In this document: piece after piece, positions 1-7,098 of the stretch | Numbering within the stretch: position 1 is the stretch's first letter | Layout: every line of letters begins with the position of its first letter | Source: an uncultured Austwickia sp. | Lineage (GTDB): Bacteria > Actinomycetota > Actinomycetes > Actinomycetales > Dermatophilaceae | Length of the DNA stretch: 10,135 nucleotides | Assembly (NCBI GenBank): GCA_934678955.1 | Contig: CAKUSI010000122.1 | Coordinates: 1 to 10,135 of the forward strand | Reading direction: 5' to 3' | The notes under the pieces: generated by a model | Databases searched by the model: none | What the model was told of the DNA's origin: nothing | The model's input: only the letters and a program-made list of their open reading frames with translations | Made by a program: the position numbers and the translations under genes

Positions 1-107
1 TGTCTGCGCCGGAGAAGCGCGTCCACTCCGTACAGCCTCTGTCTGCGCCGGAGAAGCGCGTCCACGCCGTACAGCCTCTGTCTGCGCCGGGGAAGCGCGT
101 CCGGGCC
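1..107. repeat. 39-bp tandem repeat, 2.7 copies
   Basis: Two full copies (1-39 and 40-78) and one partial, more diverged copy (79-107) follow each other without spacers. The shared core is TGTCTGCGCCGG followed by a purine-rich GAAGCGCG block. Copies 1 and 2 differ at a single base (t27 versus g66). The period of 39 is a multiple of three, and the array reads open in several frames on both strands, so a coding role cannot be excluded. The array lies just downstream of the stop codon of the minus-strand hydrolase at 112 and runs off the left edge, so its full copy number is unknown. I do not recognise it as a named repeat family. Confidence 0.85.
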
Positions 108-111
108 AAGG

Positions 112-1095
112 TCATCTGTCGGCGAAGGCGGCGCGTACGTCCTCCACGATCAGCCGGCGGGCGGCGCGACCCTCCGGGGTTGGGGTGAGCGGATGTACGT
201 GGACCACGCCGGGCTCCTCGTGCAGCGTGACGTCCACGCCGACGGCTCGGGCCTTGTCGGTCAGCAGGTGGGCGTCCGGCAGGAGGATGTCGCGGGTCCC
301 GATGAACACCGTGAGCGGACCTAACTCGGTCAGGTCCCCGAAGATCGGGCTGACCAGCGGGTCCTCCAGGGGCAGATCGCCCCGCCAGTAGTTGGCGAGG
401 ACCCTGGCGCCCTCCACGGCGAGCCAGGGATCGTGCGGTGCGACCTCCTCGATGCCGGGGTGAGTCAGTCCCAGGTCGAGGGCCGGAGCGATGAGGACGG
501 TACGGGGCAGCCTCACCCCATGCCGGTCTCGCGCGAGCAGTGCCGCCGACAGCGCGATCTGCCCGCCGGCGGAGTCGCCGACCAGGCACGCCGGCTCGTC
601 GTCGTCCACGGGGCCGTCATTCGGGCGGTCCCCGCAGTCGAGTTCACCCGCCACGAGCTCCCCGTCCGCGAGTGGCCCGGCGGCGAGGCGGCCGGCCGCC
701 AACTCGGCGAACCGCGGCACCACGTCGGCCGCGGTCGCGAAGGGCGACAAGGGATAGATCGGCACGGTCACCGCGGTCCTCGCCTGCGCGGCGATCTGGG
801 CGATCAGGTACCAGTGCGGAGCGGCGATCTCGCCGGCCCAGCCGCCTCCGTGGGCGTACACCACCCGACCTCGCGCGGCCCCGTGGCGCGGGCGCACCGT
901 GTAGATCGGCCAGCCGTAGCGGCGACCCACCTGAAAGGTCACGTCGCGCCGGATGGCGCGCGGAGGTCCGTACGGGCGCGGCCGCAGCGCCAGCTCCGCG
1001 ACGCGGGCGTGGGCGGCGTCCGCGGTGCTGAACGGGCGCTGAGCGCGCATCGCGCGCAACGCCAGCGGGATGACCCGATCGGACACGAAGGACAT
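112..1095 (-). CDS. HSL-type alpha/beta hydrolase (esterase/lipase-like)
   Basis: A 327-residue cytoplasmic serine hydrolase of the hormone-sensitive-lipase branch, with no signal peptide. The oxyanion-hole motif HGGGW is at residues 82-86 and the nucleophile elbow GDSAGG at 173-178, with Ser175 as nucleophile. Asp269 (in GTRDILLPD) and His299 (in GVVHVHP) complete a plausible triad. Family members hydrolyse short-chain carboxylic esters or lactones; the natural substrate is not visible here. I start it at the second Met (1095) because AGGAG lies six bases upstream of that ATG, while it directly abuts the first ATG at 1101. An acidic, Gly/Asp-rich stretch at about residues 134-168, just before the nucleophile strand, looks like an insertion relative to typical members. 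The gene is divergent from the PRC-barrel gene and looks monocistronic in this window. Confidence 0.9.
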   Translation of the reverse strand: MSFVSDRVIPLALRAMRAQRPFSTADAAHARVAELALRPRPYGPPRAIRRDVTFQVGRRYGWPIYTVRPRHGAARGRVVYAHGGGWAGEIAAPHWYLIAQIAAQARTAVTVPIYPLSPFATAADVVPRFAELAAGRLAAGPLADGELVAGELDCGDRPNDGPVDDDEPACLVGDSAGGQIALSAALLARDRHGVRLPRTVLIAPALDLGLTHPGIEEVAPHDPWLAVEGARVLANYWRGDLPLEDPLVSPIFGDLTELGPLTVFIGTRDILLPDAHLLTDKARAVGVDVTLHEEPGVVHVHPLTPTPEGRAARRLIVEDVRAAFADR

Positions 1096-1313
1096 CGACA
1101 TCTCCTGGACACAGGCAGGGCAGGGGCGGCCCTCGAATCAGATCGGGGGCGGAGCGTCCATTGTGGTTGCTCGCGCGGGATGCCGCGGCGTCGGGACGGC
1201 AGCCGCAGGACGGTGCCCATCCGACGCCAGACGATTGCGCGGCGAGACGAGTTGCCGCTGAAGGTGATCCGTCCCGGGGTGTGAGCCAGATCGCAATAGC
1301 CGACGATTTAGGC

Positions 1314-1338
1314 GTTTAGAGCCCTTTGACCAGGGCAT
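1314..1338 (+). promoter_or_regulatory. Candidate SigB/SigF-type stress promoter
   Basis: GTTT at 1314-1317 is followed after 15 bases by GGGCAT at 1333-1338. This matches the actinobacterial general-stress sigma pattern GTTT-N14..16-GGGTAT except for one base in the -10 box. The predicted 5' leader to the ATG at 1419 is about 70-75 bases. The spacer contains a small inverted repeat (GCCCT at 1321-1325, AGGGC at 1332-1336), and the leader has a weak hairpin at 1358-1372. PRC-barrel genes are often stress-induced, which suits the assignment, but it rests on motif matching only. Confidence 0.42.
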
Positions 1339-1418
1339 TGACATGTTGGGAGCCGCGCGCTCGGCGAGAGCGTCGGCCTCCCGCAGTCCGAAGCACCGCC
1401 GGAAAGAAGGGGATCCTT

Positions 1419-2786
1419 ATGTTCGACCGGATGTCGGAACACGAGATCGGCAACCTTTACAAGGCCACAGTGATCGACGACTCGGGAGACAAGGTCGGCA
1501 AGGTCACGCAGGTGTTCCTCGACGACCGGACCGGTGACCCGTCGTGGGTGAGCGTGCGGACCGGGTTCTTCGGGACCAAGGAGGCCCTGGTCCCCTTGCC
1601 CGAGGCTCGATACGCCGACGGCGAGATCCACGTCCCATACCGCAAGGCGTTCGTGAAGGACGCCCCACACATCGACGCGGAGCACCACCTTGACGAGCAG
1701 GAGGAGCGAGCGCTCTACCGCTACTACGGCATGGACGAGCGCTACGAGCAGGACCCCCGCGCCGGGGTCGCTGCGGGCGGGATGCGCGGCGATCGACCGT
1801 TTGACGAGCGACGCTCAGACGAGCGCCACGGGGACGAGCGGTACGCAGATGCGCGGGGCGACGACGAGAGGCTCCGGGACGAGAGGCTCCGGGACGACCG
1901 GCTGAGAGACGAGCGGTTCCGGGGTGGGGACCCGAGGAACGACGAGGCCGCCATGGCGGAACGGGGCACCGGGCGCGGCGACCTGGCCGTCACCGAGGGC
2001 GTCAACGCCACGGCCGGTATGGGTGAGGACGAGCGTCTTCGCGAGGAGTTCCGCGTCGAGGAGGCCGGGGGTCGGCGCCATGACCCCTACAGCCCGGACG
2101 AGCCGCACCTGCGCGAGGGAGCCCTGGCGCGTGAGGGCGACGTCATCCGTGAGGACGTCGCCGTTCACGAGTCGGGCGGTCGACGGTACGAGCCCGACGT
2201 GCCCGGTCACGGAACCGGCCGGGACGACCTCCACGACGCCGAGAGGCCCCACGGTCGGGACGCCGACGACCTGCGGGGTCATGATGACCTGCGGGACCGC
2301 GACGACCTTCGGGACCGCGACGACCTTCGGGGTCGTGATGATCTGCGGGATCGCGACGACCTGCGAGACCGCCGGGACGAACGGGAGCGCCTGGACGAGC
2401 GCTACCGGGACGAGCACTACCGGGACGAGCGCCGAGGCGATGACCGGGACGACTACAGGGAGGGCGACCGGCGCGGGATGGGGAGTGCCGCGGGAGCCGC
2501 CGCCGCGGGCGGTGTGATCAGCGACCGGACCTCCAGGGACGACGATCCGAGCGGCGGCTGGCGACCCCGGCTGCGCCGCCACGCGTGGGATGACTCGGAG
2601 GGCCGCCGGGGCGCACGCGACCAGGACGTGCGGGATGTCGAGCCCGTCGACTACCGGGAGGGCGAGCTGCGCGACGTGGAGCCGCGCGACCGTGAGGGGC
2701 GCGAACGCGATCTGCGTGACGTCGACCCCCGCGAGCGGGAGGCCCGGGGTTCCCGCGGCCAGCGGGAGGACCCGCGCGGCATCTGA
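1419..2786 (+). CDS. PRC-barrel domain protein with long charged repeat tail
   Basis: A 455-residue soluble protein. Residues about 1-85 form a PRC-barrel: it opens with MFDRMSEHEIGNLYKATVID, followed by DDSGDKVGKV, PSWVSVRTGF and ALVPLPEA. The region EEERALYRYYG-like at 95-104 (read EERALYRYYG) is the usual extension in actinobacterial members. PRC-barrels act as small protein- or RNA-binding modules in photosynthetic reaction centres, RimM and stress proteins; the partner here is unknown. Residues from about 105 to the end are low-complexity, dominated by Asp, Arg, Glu and Gly, and probably disordered. They include 5-residue (129-168) and 6-residue (283-318) tandem repeats and a diverged duplication around the EAGGRR and ESGGRR motifs. 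An Ala/Gly patch near residues 353-363 is too short for a membrane segment. The start is chosen because AAGAAGGGG ends six bases before ATG 1419. Related proteins often have a C-terminal DUF2382 domain; I do not see a convincing one here. Confidence 0.88.
   Translation: MFDRMSEHEIGNLYKATVIDDSGDKVGKVTQVFLDDRTGDPSWVSVRTGFFGTKEALVPLPEARYADGEIHVPYRKAFVKDAPHIDAEHHLDEQEERALYRYYGMDERYEQDPRAGVAAGGMRGDRPFDERRSDERHGDERYADARGDDERLRDERLRDDRLRDERFRGGDPRNDEAAMAERGTGRGDLAVTEGVNATAGMGEDERLREEFRVEEAGGRRHDPYSPDEPHLREGALAREGDVIREDVAVHESGGRRYEPDVPGHGTGRDDLHDAERPHGRDADDLRGHDDLRDRDDLRDRDDLRGRDDLRDRDDLRDRRDERERLDERYRDEHYRDERRGDDRDDYREGDRRGMGSAAGAAAAGGVISDRTSRDDDPSGGWRPRLRRHAWDDSEGRRGARDQDVRDVEPVDYREGELRDVEPRDREGRERDLRDVDPREREARGSRGQREDPRGI
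1803..1922 (+). repeat. 15-bp in-frame tandem repeat in PRC-protein tail
   Basis: Eight consecutive 15-bp units encode five-residue blocks of the type Asp-Glu-Arg-x-x. The last four units (1863-1922) are the most alike, and the two at 1863 and 1878 are identical. The first four are more diverged. The repeat keeps frame and lies in the predicted disordered tail. Confidence 0.8.
2265..2372 (+). repeat. 18-bp in-frame tandem repeat in PRC-protein tail
   Basis: Six uninterrupted 18-bp units encode DDLRGH, DDLRDR, DDLRDR, DDLRGR, DDLRDR and DDLRDR. Differences are mostly synonymous third-base changes (CTG/CTT, GAC/GAT), so the peptide pattern is better kept than the DNA. Confidence 0.9.
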
Positions 2787-2803
2787 CGAATGCCCCGCCC
2801 GGC

Positions 2804-2820
2804 GTGGGCCCGGTGCCCAC
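2804..2820 (+). terminator. GC hairpin after PRC-protein gene
   Basis: GTGGGC and GCCCAC form a six-base stem with a five-base loop, starting 17 bases after the stop codon at 2786. There is no T-tract. The position suits a terminator or mRNA 3'-end stabiliser. A direct repeat CCGGCGTGGG surrounds it (2799 and 2821). Confidence 0.4.
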
Positions 2821-2848
2821 CCGGCGTGGGGCCGCGCGCGATCCGCGA

Positions 2849-2885
2849 TCGATGGCGCCCACCTCCTGAGGTGAGGCGCCATCGA
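2849..2885. terminator. Strong bidirectional hairpin between convergent genes
   Basis: An 11-base perfect outer stem (TCGATGGCGCC with GGCGCCATCGA) encloses a one-versus-two-base bulge and an inner ACCTC/GAGGT stem closed by a short loop. It lies between the convergent PRC-protein gene (stop at 2786) and the minus-strand hydrolase (stop at 2941). Its symmetry lets it act on both transcripts. There is no clear T-tract on either strand, as is common for hairpin terminators in actinobacteria. Confidence 0.68.
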
Positions 2886-2940
2886 CGTGCTCGCCTCGGT
2901 TCGCGCAGTGCGACGCCACCTCCGGTGGGGCGGGCGCGGC

Positions 2941-3813
2941 CTACGACGGGCCCAGGAGCCGGAGGAACTCGCCCACCGCCGTCACGACCGCCTCCGGAGC
3001 GTCGCGATGCGGGCTGTGCCCGCACTCGGGGAGCTCCACGAGCGTCGTGCGAGGCACTCGGCGCGCGATCCCGCGGATCTGCTCCAGGGTCCCGTACTCG
3101 TCACCGACGCCCTGGATCGCCAGCACCGGGCACCCGATCGCTGACAACTCGTCTTCGATCGTCCAGCCAGCGAACGCCGGCGCGAGCCAGGCGTCGGCCC
3201 ACCCCCAGAAGGCCGAGTCCGGGTCGTCGTGGTGCGCGCCCAGGCCCTCCTTGAGCGACCCGCTGAGGTATGCCTCCCGGGCCCGCTCGATGCCCCGCAG
3301 CGTGACGTCCTCGACAAGGATGTGGGGCGCCATCACGGCAACGCCGGCGACCCGGTCGGGAAGGGCCGCCGCGAAGAGCAGCGCGATCGTCGCGCCGTCG
3401 CTGTGCCCGAACGGCACGACCGGTTGCGTGTCGAGCCCCACGGCGTCCAGCAGCGCCGGGAGGACTTCTCGCGCCTGCCGGTGCAGGTAATCCGGGCCCC
3501 AGCGTTCCTCCGGCTCTCGGGGCGTCGATGCGCCGTAGCCGGGCCGGGAGAACACGAGCCCCCGGCGGCCGACCGCCGCGCAGAGCCGCTCCGGGAAGTC
3601 CCGCCAGGCCGACACCGAGCCAAGGCCCTCGTGCAGGAAGACCAGCGGCGCTGACCCCGGGGCGTGCCGGGCGCCGATCGACCGGGCGCCGGTCGACCCG
3701 GCTCCAGTCGACCCGGCTCCAGTCGACCCGGCGCCGGTCGACCCGGCTCCCACCCACTCGTACTCGACGCCGACCGCCCGACCTGCCCAGTCGATCCGCG
3801 CGATAGGGCTCAC
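2941..3813 (-). CDS. Alpha/beta-fold hydrolase, third gene of TetR-MMPL operon
   Basis: A 290-residue alpha/beta hydrolase. The oxyanion region is HEGLGS (61-66), the nucleophile elbow GHSDG (136-140, Ser138), the acid Asp238 in QGVGDEYG and the catalytic His266 in CGHSPHRD. The stretches WRDFPERL, FSRPGYG, RWGPDYLHRQA, MAPHILVEDV and DSAFWGW mark a recognisable but biochemically uncharacterised subfamily widespread in bacteria. The GTG start at 3813 overlaps the MMPL stop as GTGA, so translation is probably coupled to the transporter. That coupling suggests a role on the same substrate, for example processing the exported or inducing molecule; this is inference. Residues 22-46 are five Gly-Ala-Gly-Ser-Thr-like repeats inserted before the first core strand, a region where family members usually have only a short loop. 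An upstream extension of the same frame runs antisense-like through the MMPL gene and is not the real start. Confidence 0.9.
   Translation of the reverse strand: MSPIARIDWAGRAVGVEYEWVGAGSTGAGSTGAGSTGAGSTGARSIGARHAPGSAPLVFLHEGLGSVSAWRDFPERLCAAVGRRGLVFSRPGYGASTPREPEERWGPDYLHRQAREVLPALLDAVGLDTQPVVPFGHSDGATIALLFAAALPDRVAGVAVMAPHILVEDVTLRGIERAREAYLSGSLKEGLGAHHDDPDSAFWGWADAWLAPAFAGWTIEDELSAIGCPVLAIQGVGDEYGTLEQIRGIARRVPRTTLVELPECGHSPHRDAPEAVVTAVGEFLRLLGPS
3676..3750 (-). repeat. 15-bp in-frame tandem repeat in hydrolase N-terminus
   Basis: Five head-to-tail 15-bp units, each containing TCGACC or TCGACCC followed by GGCTCC or GGCGCC on the plus strand, encode a Gly/Ala/Ser/Thr-rich linker in residues 22-46 of the hydrolase. 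Units at 3691 and 3736 are identical. Loss or gain of units would keep frame. Confidence 0.92.
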
Positions 3814-6800
3814 GGCAACTTCGTACCCTCCACGTCGAGATCCGGCAACACCCGGTCGAGCCAGCGCGGGAGATACCAGGCCCGTTCGCCCAGCACGTGC
3901 ATGATCGCGGGCATCGCGGTCATCCGCACCACGAACGCGTCGATCAGCACGCCGATCGCAAGCGCGAACCCGATCGGTCGCACCATCGTCATCGGGGAGT
4001 GCACGAAGCTCGCGAACACGGAGGTCATGATCAGCGCGGCAGCGGTCACCACGCGCGCGCCGAGACTGAAGCCGGTATGGACGGCCGTGCGGGCCGTGTG
4101 GCCGTGGGACCAGGCGTGCTTCATGCCTGAGACCAGGAACATCTGGTAGTCCATCGCCAGCCCGAAGAGGATGCCGATGACGAGGGTCGGCAGGAAGCTC
4201 AGCACGGGTCCCGGGTGTTCCACGCCGAAGACGGGGCCCAGCCAGCCCCACTGATAGACGGCGACCACGGCGCCGAACGAGGCCAGCACCGACATGAGGA
4301 ATCCCGCGGTTGCGAGCAACGGCACGACGACCGAGCGGAAGACGAGCAGCAGGAGGACCAGGGAGATCCCGACGACCACCGACAGGTACAGGGGCAGGGC
4401 GGAGGCCAACCGCTCCGAGATGTCGATGTTGGCCACGGTCTGCCCGGCGAACCCGAGACCGGTGATGCCGGTCGCCTCGATCACCTGGGCCCGATCGTTG
4501 CGCAGGTCGTGGACGAGTCGGCTCGTCGCGTCCTCCGACGGTCCGGTCTTCGGGACCACCTGGAGGACGAGACGCTGCCGGTCGTCGCTGGCCGCGCCCG
4601 GCACGACGTAGCTGACGTTGTCGACCGCCCGCAGTCGCTCCGCGACGTCCAGCTGCAGGTCGGTGAGCGCGTTCTCGTCCAGCGCCGCGGCGCGGGCCGG
4701 GTCGACCTGGGCCACCGCCACGATGGGGCCGTTCTGCCCCTCCCCGAACGACTCCTCGATCGCGGTGTAGGCCCGGTGGGCGGTGGAGTCGGCGGGTTCG
4801 TGCGATCCGTCGGGCAGCCCCAGCTTGAGCGAGGCGGCGGGGATGGCCAGGAGCGCCAGGAGCGCGGTGCAGAGGGCGAGCGTCACGAAGGGTCGGCGCG
4901 TGACCAGCCCGCCCCAGCCGTGCCCGTGATGGGCTGCATCGTGCCGTTCGTCGCTGTCCTCGGCATCCGCCTCGGCCGCGTCGGCCTCCAGCTTGGCGGC
5001 CAGGGCGGCGCGGGAGCGACCCGAGAGCACCCGCGGCCCGATCAGCCGGAGCAAGGCCGGCGTCAGCGTCAAGGAAACCAGTACGGCGGTCGCGACCGTC
5101 GCGGCCGCGGCGAGGCCCATCGTGCCGAGGAACGGGATGCCGGTGAGGACCAGCGCGGCCAGGGCGACCACCACGGTCAGCCCGGCGAAGAGGACCGCGC
5201 TGCCGGCCGTGCCGGTGGCCCGGCCGATCGACTCGTGGAGTTCCATGCCGCCGGCCAGTTGCTCGCGGTGCCGGTTGACGAGGAAGAGGGCGTAGTCGAT
5301 GCCGACCGCCAGCCCGAGCATCAGGGCCAGCACCGGGGCGATGTCGGTGAGCTCCACCCACTGGGTGATCACCAGCGTGCCGAGCATGCCGGCACCGACG
5401 CCGACCAGCGCGGTCAACAGGGGCAGGCCGGCGGCGAGCAGCGAGCCGAGCATGACGACCAGCACGATGCCTGCGATCACCACGCCGATGACCTCGCCGG
5501 GACCGGCGAAGTTGAGGCTGGTGGAGATGTCGGCGGAGTAGTCGGCGCGGACGCCCGCGGCGTCGAGGGGCGCGGCGGCCGCGGGGATGGCCTGCTTCGT
5601 CTCGTCGGCGATGTCGTTGCTCGGCTCGGTGAACTGCAGGTGGACGACTGCGGCGGTCCCGTCCTCGCTCACCGATCGCAGACCGTCCATCACGGCCACG
5701 TGGCGTTCGCCCCGGCGGAGGTCTGCCGTGCCCGCTTCGAAGTCCGCGCGGCCGTTCTCCAGTGCGGCCTCCCCAGCGGCGAGCTCGGCCCGGGAAGCGT
5801 CCAGCCGCTGGCGTCCCGCTGCGAGTTGACTCTCCCCCTCGGCGACCTGGCGTTCTGACGCCTGAAGCTGGGCCCGCCCGGCCGCGAGTTGCTGCTCACC
5901 CTGCACGACTTTCGCCTGGTTGGCCTGCCACGCGGACTGGCCCTGCGCCCACTGCGCCTGCGCCGCCTGGAGCTGCGTGCGGCCTTGCGCGACCTGCGCG
6001 CGCCCGGCCGCGAGGGACCGCTCCTGCGCGGCGAGCCCGGCCTGCTGCGTGTCGACGGTGCGCGACTGGGCCGCCAGCTCGGCCTGTTGTTGCGGAAGCG
6101 CTGCCTCGGTGGCGTCGAGTTCTGCCGTGCGGGTCGCGAGTTCCTGGCCGGCGGCACTCCACTGGGACCGGCCGGCCGCGAGCTGCGCGCGGCCTGCGAT
6201 CACCTGCGGGTCGTCTGCACCGGACGCCGCCTCCAGGGCGTCGAGCTGCGCCTCTTGGGCGTCGAGCTGCCCGGCCTGGGTTGCGAGCTGCTCCCGGGCC
6301 GAGGCGATCTCGGCGCGGCCCGCAGCGATCTGCGCCGGCGCGGCGTCCAGCCGTTGGCGGGCCGTCGCGATCTGCTGTCGTGCGGCGGTGAGCTGCCCGC
6401 GGCCCGCCGCGATCTGCCGCTCCGCGTCCGCGATCTGCCGGGCGCTCGCCGCCACCTTCGCGGCGTTGGCGTCGAGTTCCTTGCGACCCTGCGCCAACTG
6501 CGCGGCACCGGCGTCGAGCTGGCGCCGGGCGTCCGCGAGCCTGGCCTGGTTGGACGCCAGCTCCCGACGCCCGGCCTCCAGGCGGCCGCGGCCTTCGGCG
6601 AGCTGCCGGGCGCTTGCCACCAGTTGCCGTTCTCCCTGGGCGAGCTGCGTCTTGCCGTCCGTGATCCTGCGGGCATTCGCCGCGATCTCCGCCTCGCCGG
6701 CGCGGAGCGCAGCCGCACCCTTCGCCACCGACGCGCGGGCGTCGTCCAACTGGGCCTGAGTGGCGAACGGGTCGATGGCCGCCTCGACGCCCTCGACGTC

Positions 6801-7097
6801 GCCCCAATCGCGGACGACCGCCGAGACGGCGTCCTTCTGGGCCTGCGTGAACGGACGGTCGTCTGCGGTCCTCAGGACCACGGTGCCGTTTCCTCCGGCG
6901 GCGGCCGGCAGCGAGCGTCCCAAGTCGTCGATGACGTCCTGAAACTCCGTGCCCGGGATCGCCAGCTTGCCGTTGAGCGGCTTGGCGAGCATGCTCGCCG
7001 CCCCGCCGAGCGTCGCGAGCACCAGGAGCCAGGCCAGGACGACGACCCACGCGCGGCGCGCGACGAGGCGGCCGAGTCGGTAGAGAAGGTGGGCCAT
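3810..7097 (-). CDS. MMPL/RND-family transporter with giant periplasmic coiled-coil hairpin
   Basis: A 1095-residue inner-membrane transporter of the MMPL branch of the RND superfamily, expected to use the proton gradient to export a lipid or small hydrophobic compound. TM1 spans about 17-37. TM2-6 lie at about 534-682, TM7 at about 736-755, and TM8-12 in about 925-1070. The TM4 motif has Asp601-Tyr602 (GIDYALF), and the second half has the matching Asp983-Tyr984 (AMDYQMF), the usual MMPL proton-relay pairs. Between TM1 and TM2, residues 117-473 are a heptad-repeat helical hairpin described separately. The cytoplasmic linker 690-730 is acidic and ends in a His-rich patch (HHGHGW). The ATG at 7097 has GGAAGG five bases upstream inside the end of tetR, one base after the tetR stop. 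A longer in-frame extension to 7451 lies inside tetR and lacks MMPL character. It is cotranscribed with tetR and the downstream hydrolase. Substrate not predictable. Confidence 0.93.
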   Translation of the reverse strand: MAHLLYRLGRLVARRAWVVVLAWLLVLATLGGAASMLAKPLNGKLAIPGTEFQDVIDDLGRSLPAAAGGNGTVVLRTADDRPFTQAQKDAVSAVVRDWGDVEGVEAAIDPFATQAQLDDARASVAKGAAALRAGEAEIAANARRITDGKTQLAQGERQLVASARQLAEGRGRLEAGRRELASNQARLADARRQLDAGAAQLAQGRKELDANAAKVAASARQIADAERQIAAGRGQLTAARQQIATARQRLDAAPAQIAAGRAEIASAREQLATQAGQLDAQEAQLDALEAASGADDPQVIAGRAQLAAGRSQWSAAGQELATRTAELDATEAALPQQQAELAAQSRTVDTQQAGLAAQERSLAAGRAQVAQGRTQLQAAQAQWAQGQSAWQANQAKVVQGEQQLAAGRAQLQASERQVAEGESQLAAGRQRLDASRAELAAGEAALENGRADFEAGTADLRRGERHVAVMDGLRSVSEDGTAAVVHLQFTEPSNDIADETKQAIPAAAAPLDAAGVRADYSADISTSLNFAGPGEVIGVVIAGIVLVVMLGSLLAAGLPLLTALVGVGAGMLGTLVITQWVELTDIAPVLALMLGLAVGIDYALFLVNRHREQLAGGMELHESIGRATGTAGSAVLFAGLTVVVALAALVLTGIPFLGTMGLAAAATVATAVLVSLTLTPALLRLIGPRVLSGRSRAALAAKLEADAAEADAEDSDERHDAAHHGHGWGGLVTRRPFVTLALCTALLALLAIPAASLKLGLPDGSHEPADSTAHRAYTAIEESFGEGQNGPIVAVAQVDPARAAALDENALTDLQLDVAERLRAVDNVSYVVPGAASDDRQRLVLQVVPKTGPSEDATSRLVHDLRNDRAQVIEATGITGLGFAGQTVANIDISERLASALPLYLSVVVGISLVLLLLVFRSVVVPLLATAGFLMSVLASFGAVVAVYQWGWLGPVFGVEHPGPVLSFLPTLVIGILFGLAMDYQMFLVSGMKHAWSHGHTARTAVHTGFSLGARVVTAAALIMTSVFASFVHSPMTMVRPIGFALAIGVLIDAFVVRMTAMPAIMHVLGERAWYLPRWLDRVLPDLDVEGTKLP
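5679..6749 (-). other. Region encoding 25 + 25 heptad helical hairpin of MMPL protein
   Basis: Residues 117-291 divide into 25 gapless heptads, then a seven-residue hinge SGADDPQ (292-298), then residues 299-473 divide into 25 more gapless heptads. The typical unit is LAAGRAQ: a large aliphatic (L, I, V, rarely W or F) at position a, and Gly, Ala, Ser or Asn at position d. Small residues at d suit very close antiparallel helix packing of the Alacoil kind. At 0.15 nm per residue each arm would be about 26 nm. The DNA is repetitive (many gcgagctg-like words) but the units are too diverged to be a recent tandem expansion. Confidence 0.85.
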
Positions 7098-7098
7098 G

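Noticed and set aside
1..107. CRISPR array at the left edge.
   Set aside because: Copies are directly adjacent with no unique spacers, and no cas genes are present.
1977..2300. A DUF2382 domain in the PRC-barrel protein.
   Set aside because: Only loose similarity (EEFRVEEAGG) was seen; the expected conserved pattern of valine-rich strands is missing.
1815..2882. Long minus-strand open frame (355 codons) opposite the PRC-barrel gene.
   Set aside because: It mirrors the Asp/Arg-rich repeats as Val/Pro-rich repeats, has no recognisable domain, and the plus-strand frame has a PRC-barrel, a ribosome binding site and a normal start.
3814..5361. Upstream extension of the operon hydrolase frame to a Met at 5361.
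   Set aside because: The extension is the Arg/Gly-rich shadow of the MMPL gene. The hydrolase fold begins after GTG 3813, which overlaps the MMPL stop.
4215..5858. Long plus-strand open frame (547 codons) within the MMPL region.
   Set aside because: It is antisense to clear transmembrane helices and proton-relay motifs of the MMPL protein; its Gly/Arg/Asp/Glu-rich composition is what antisense of GC-rich codons gives.
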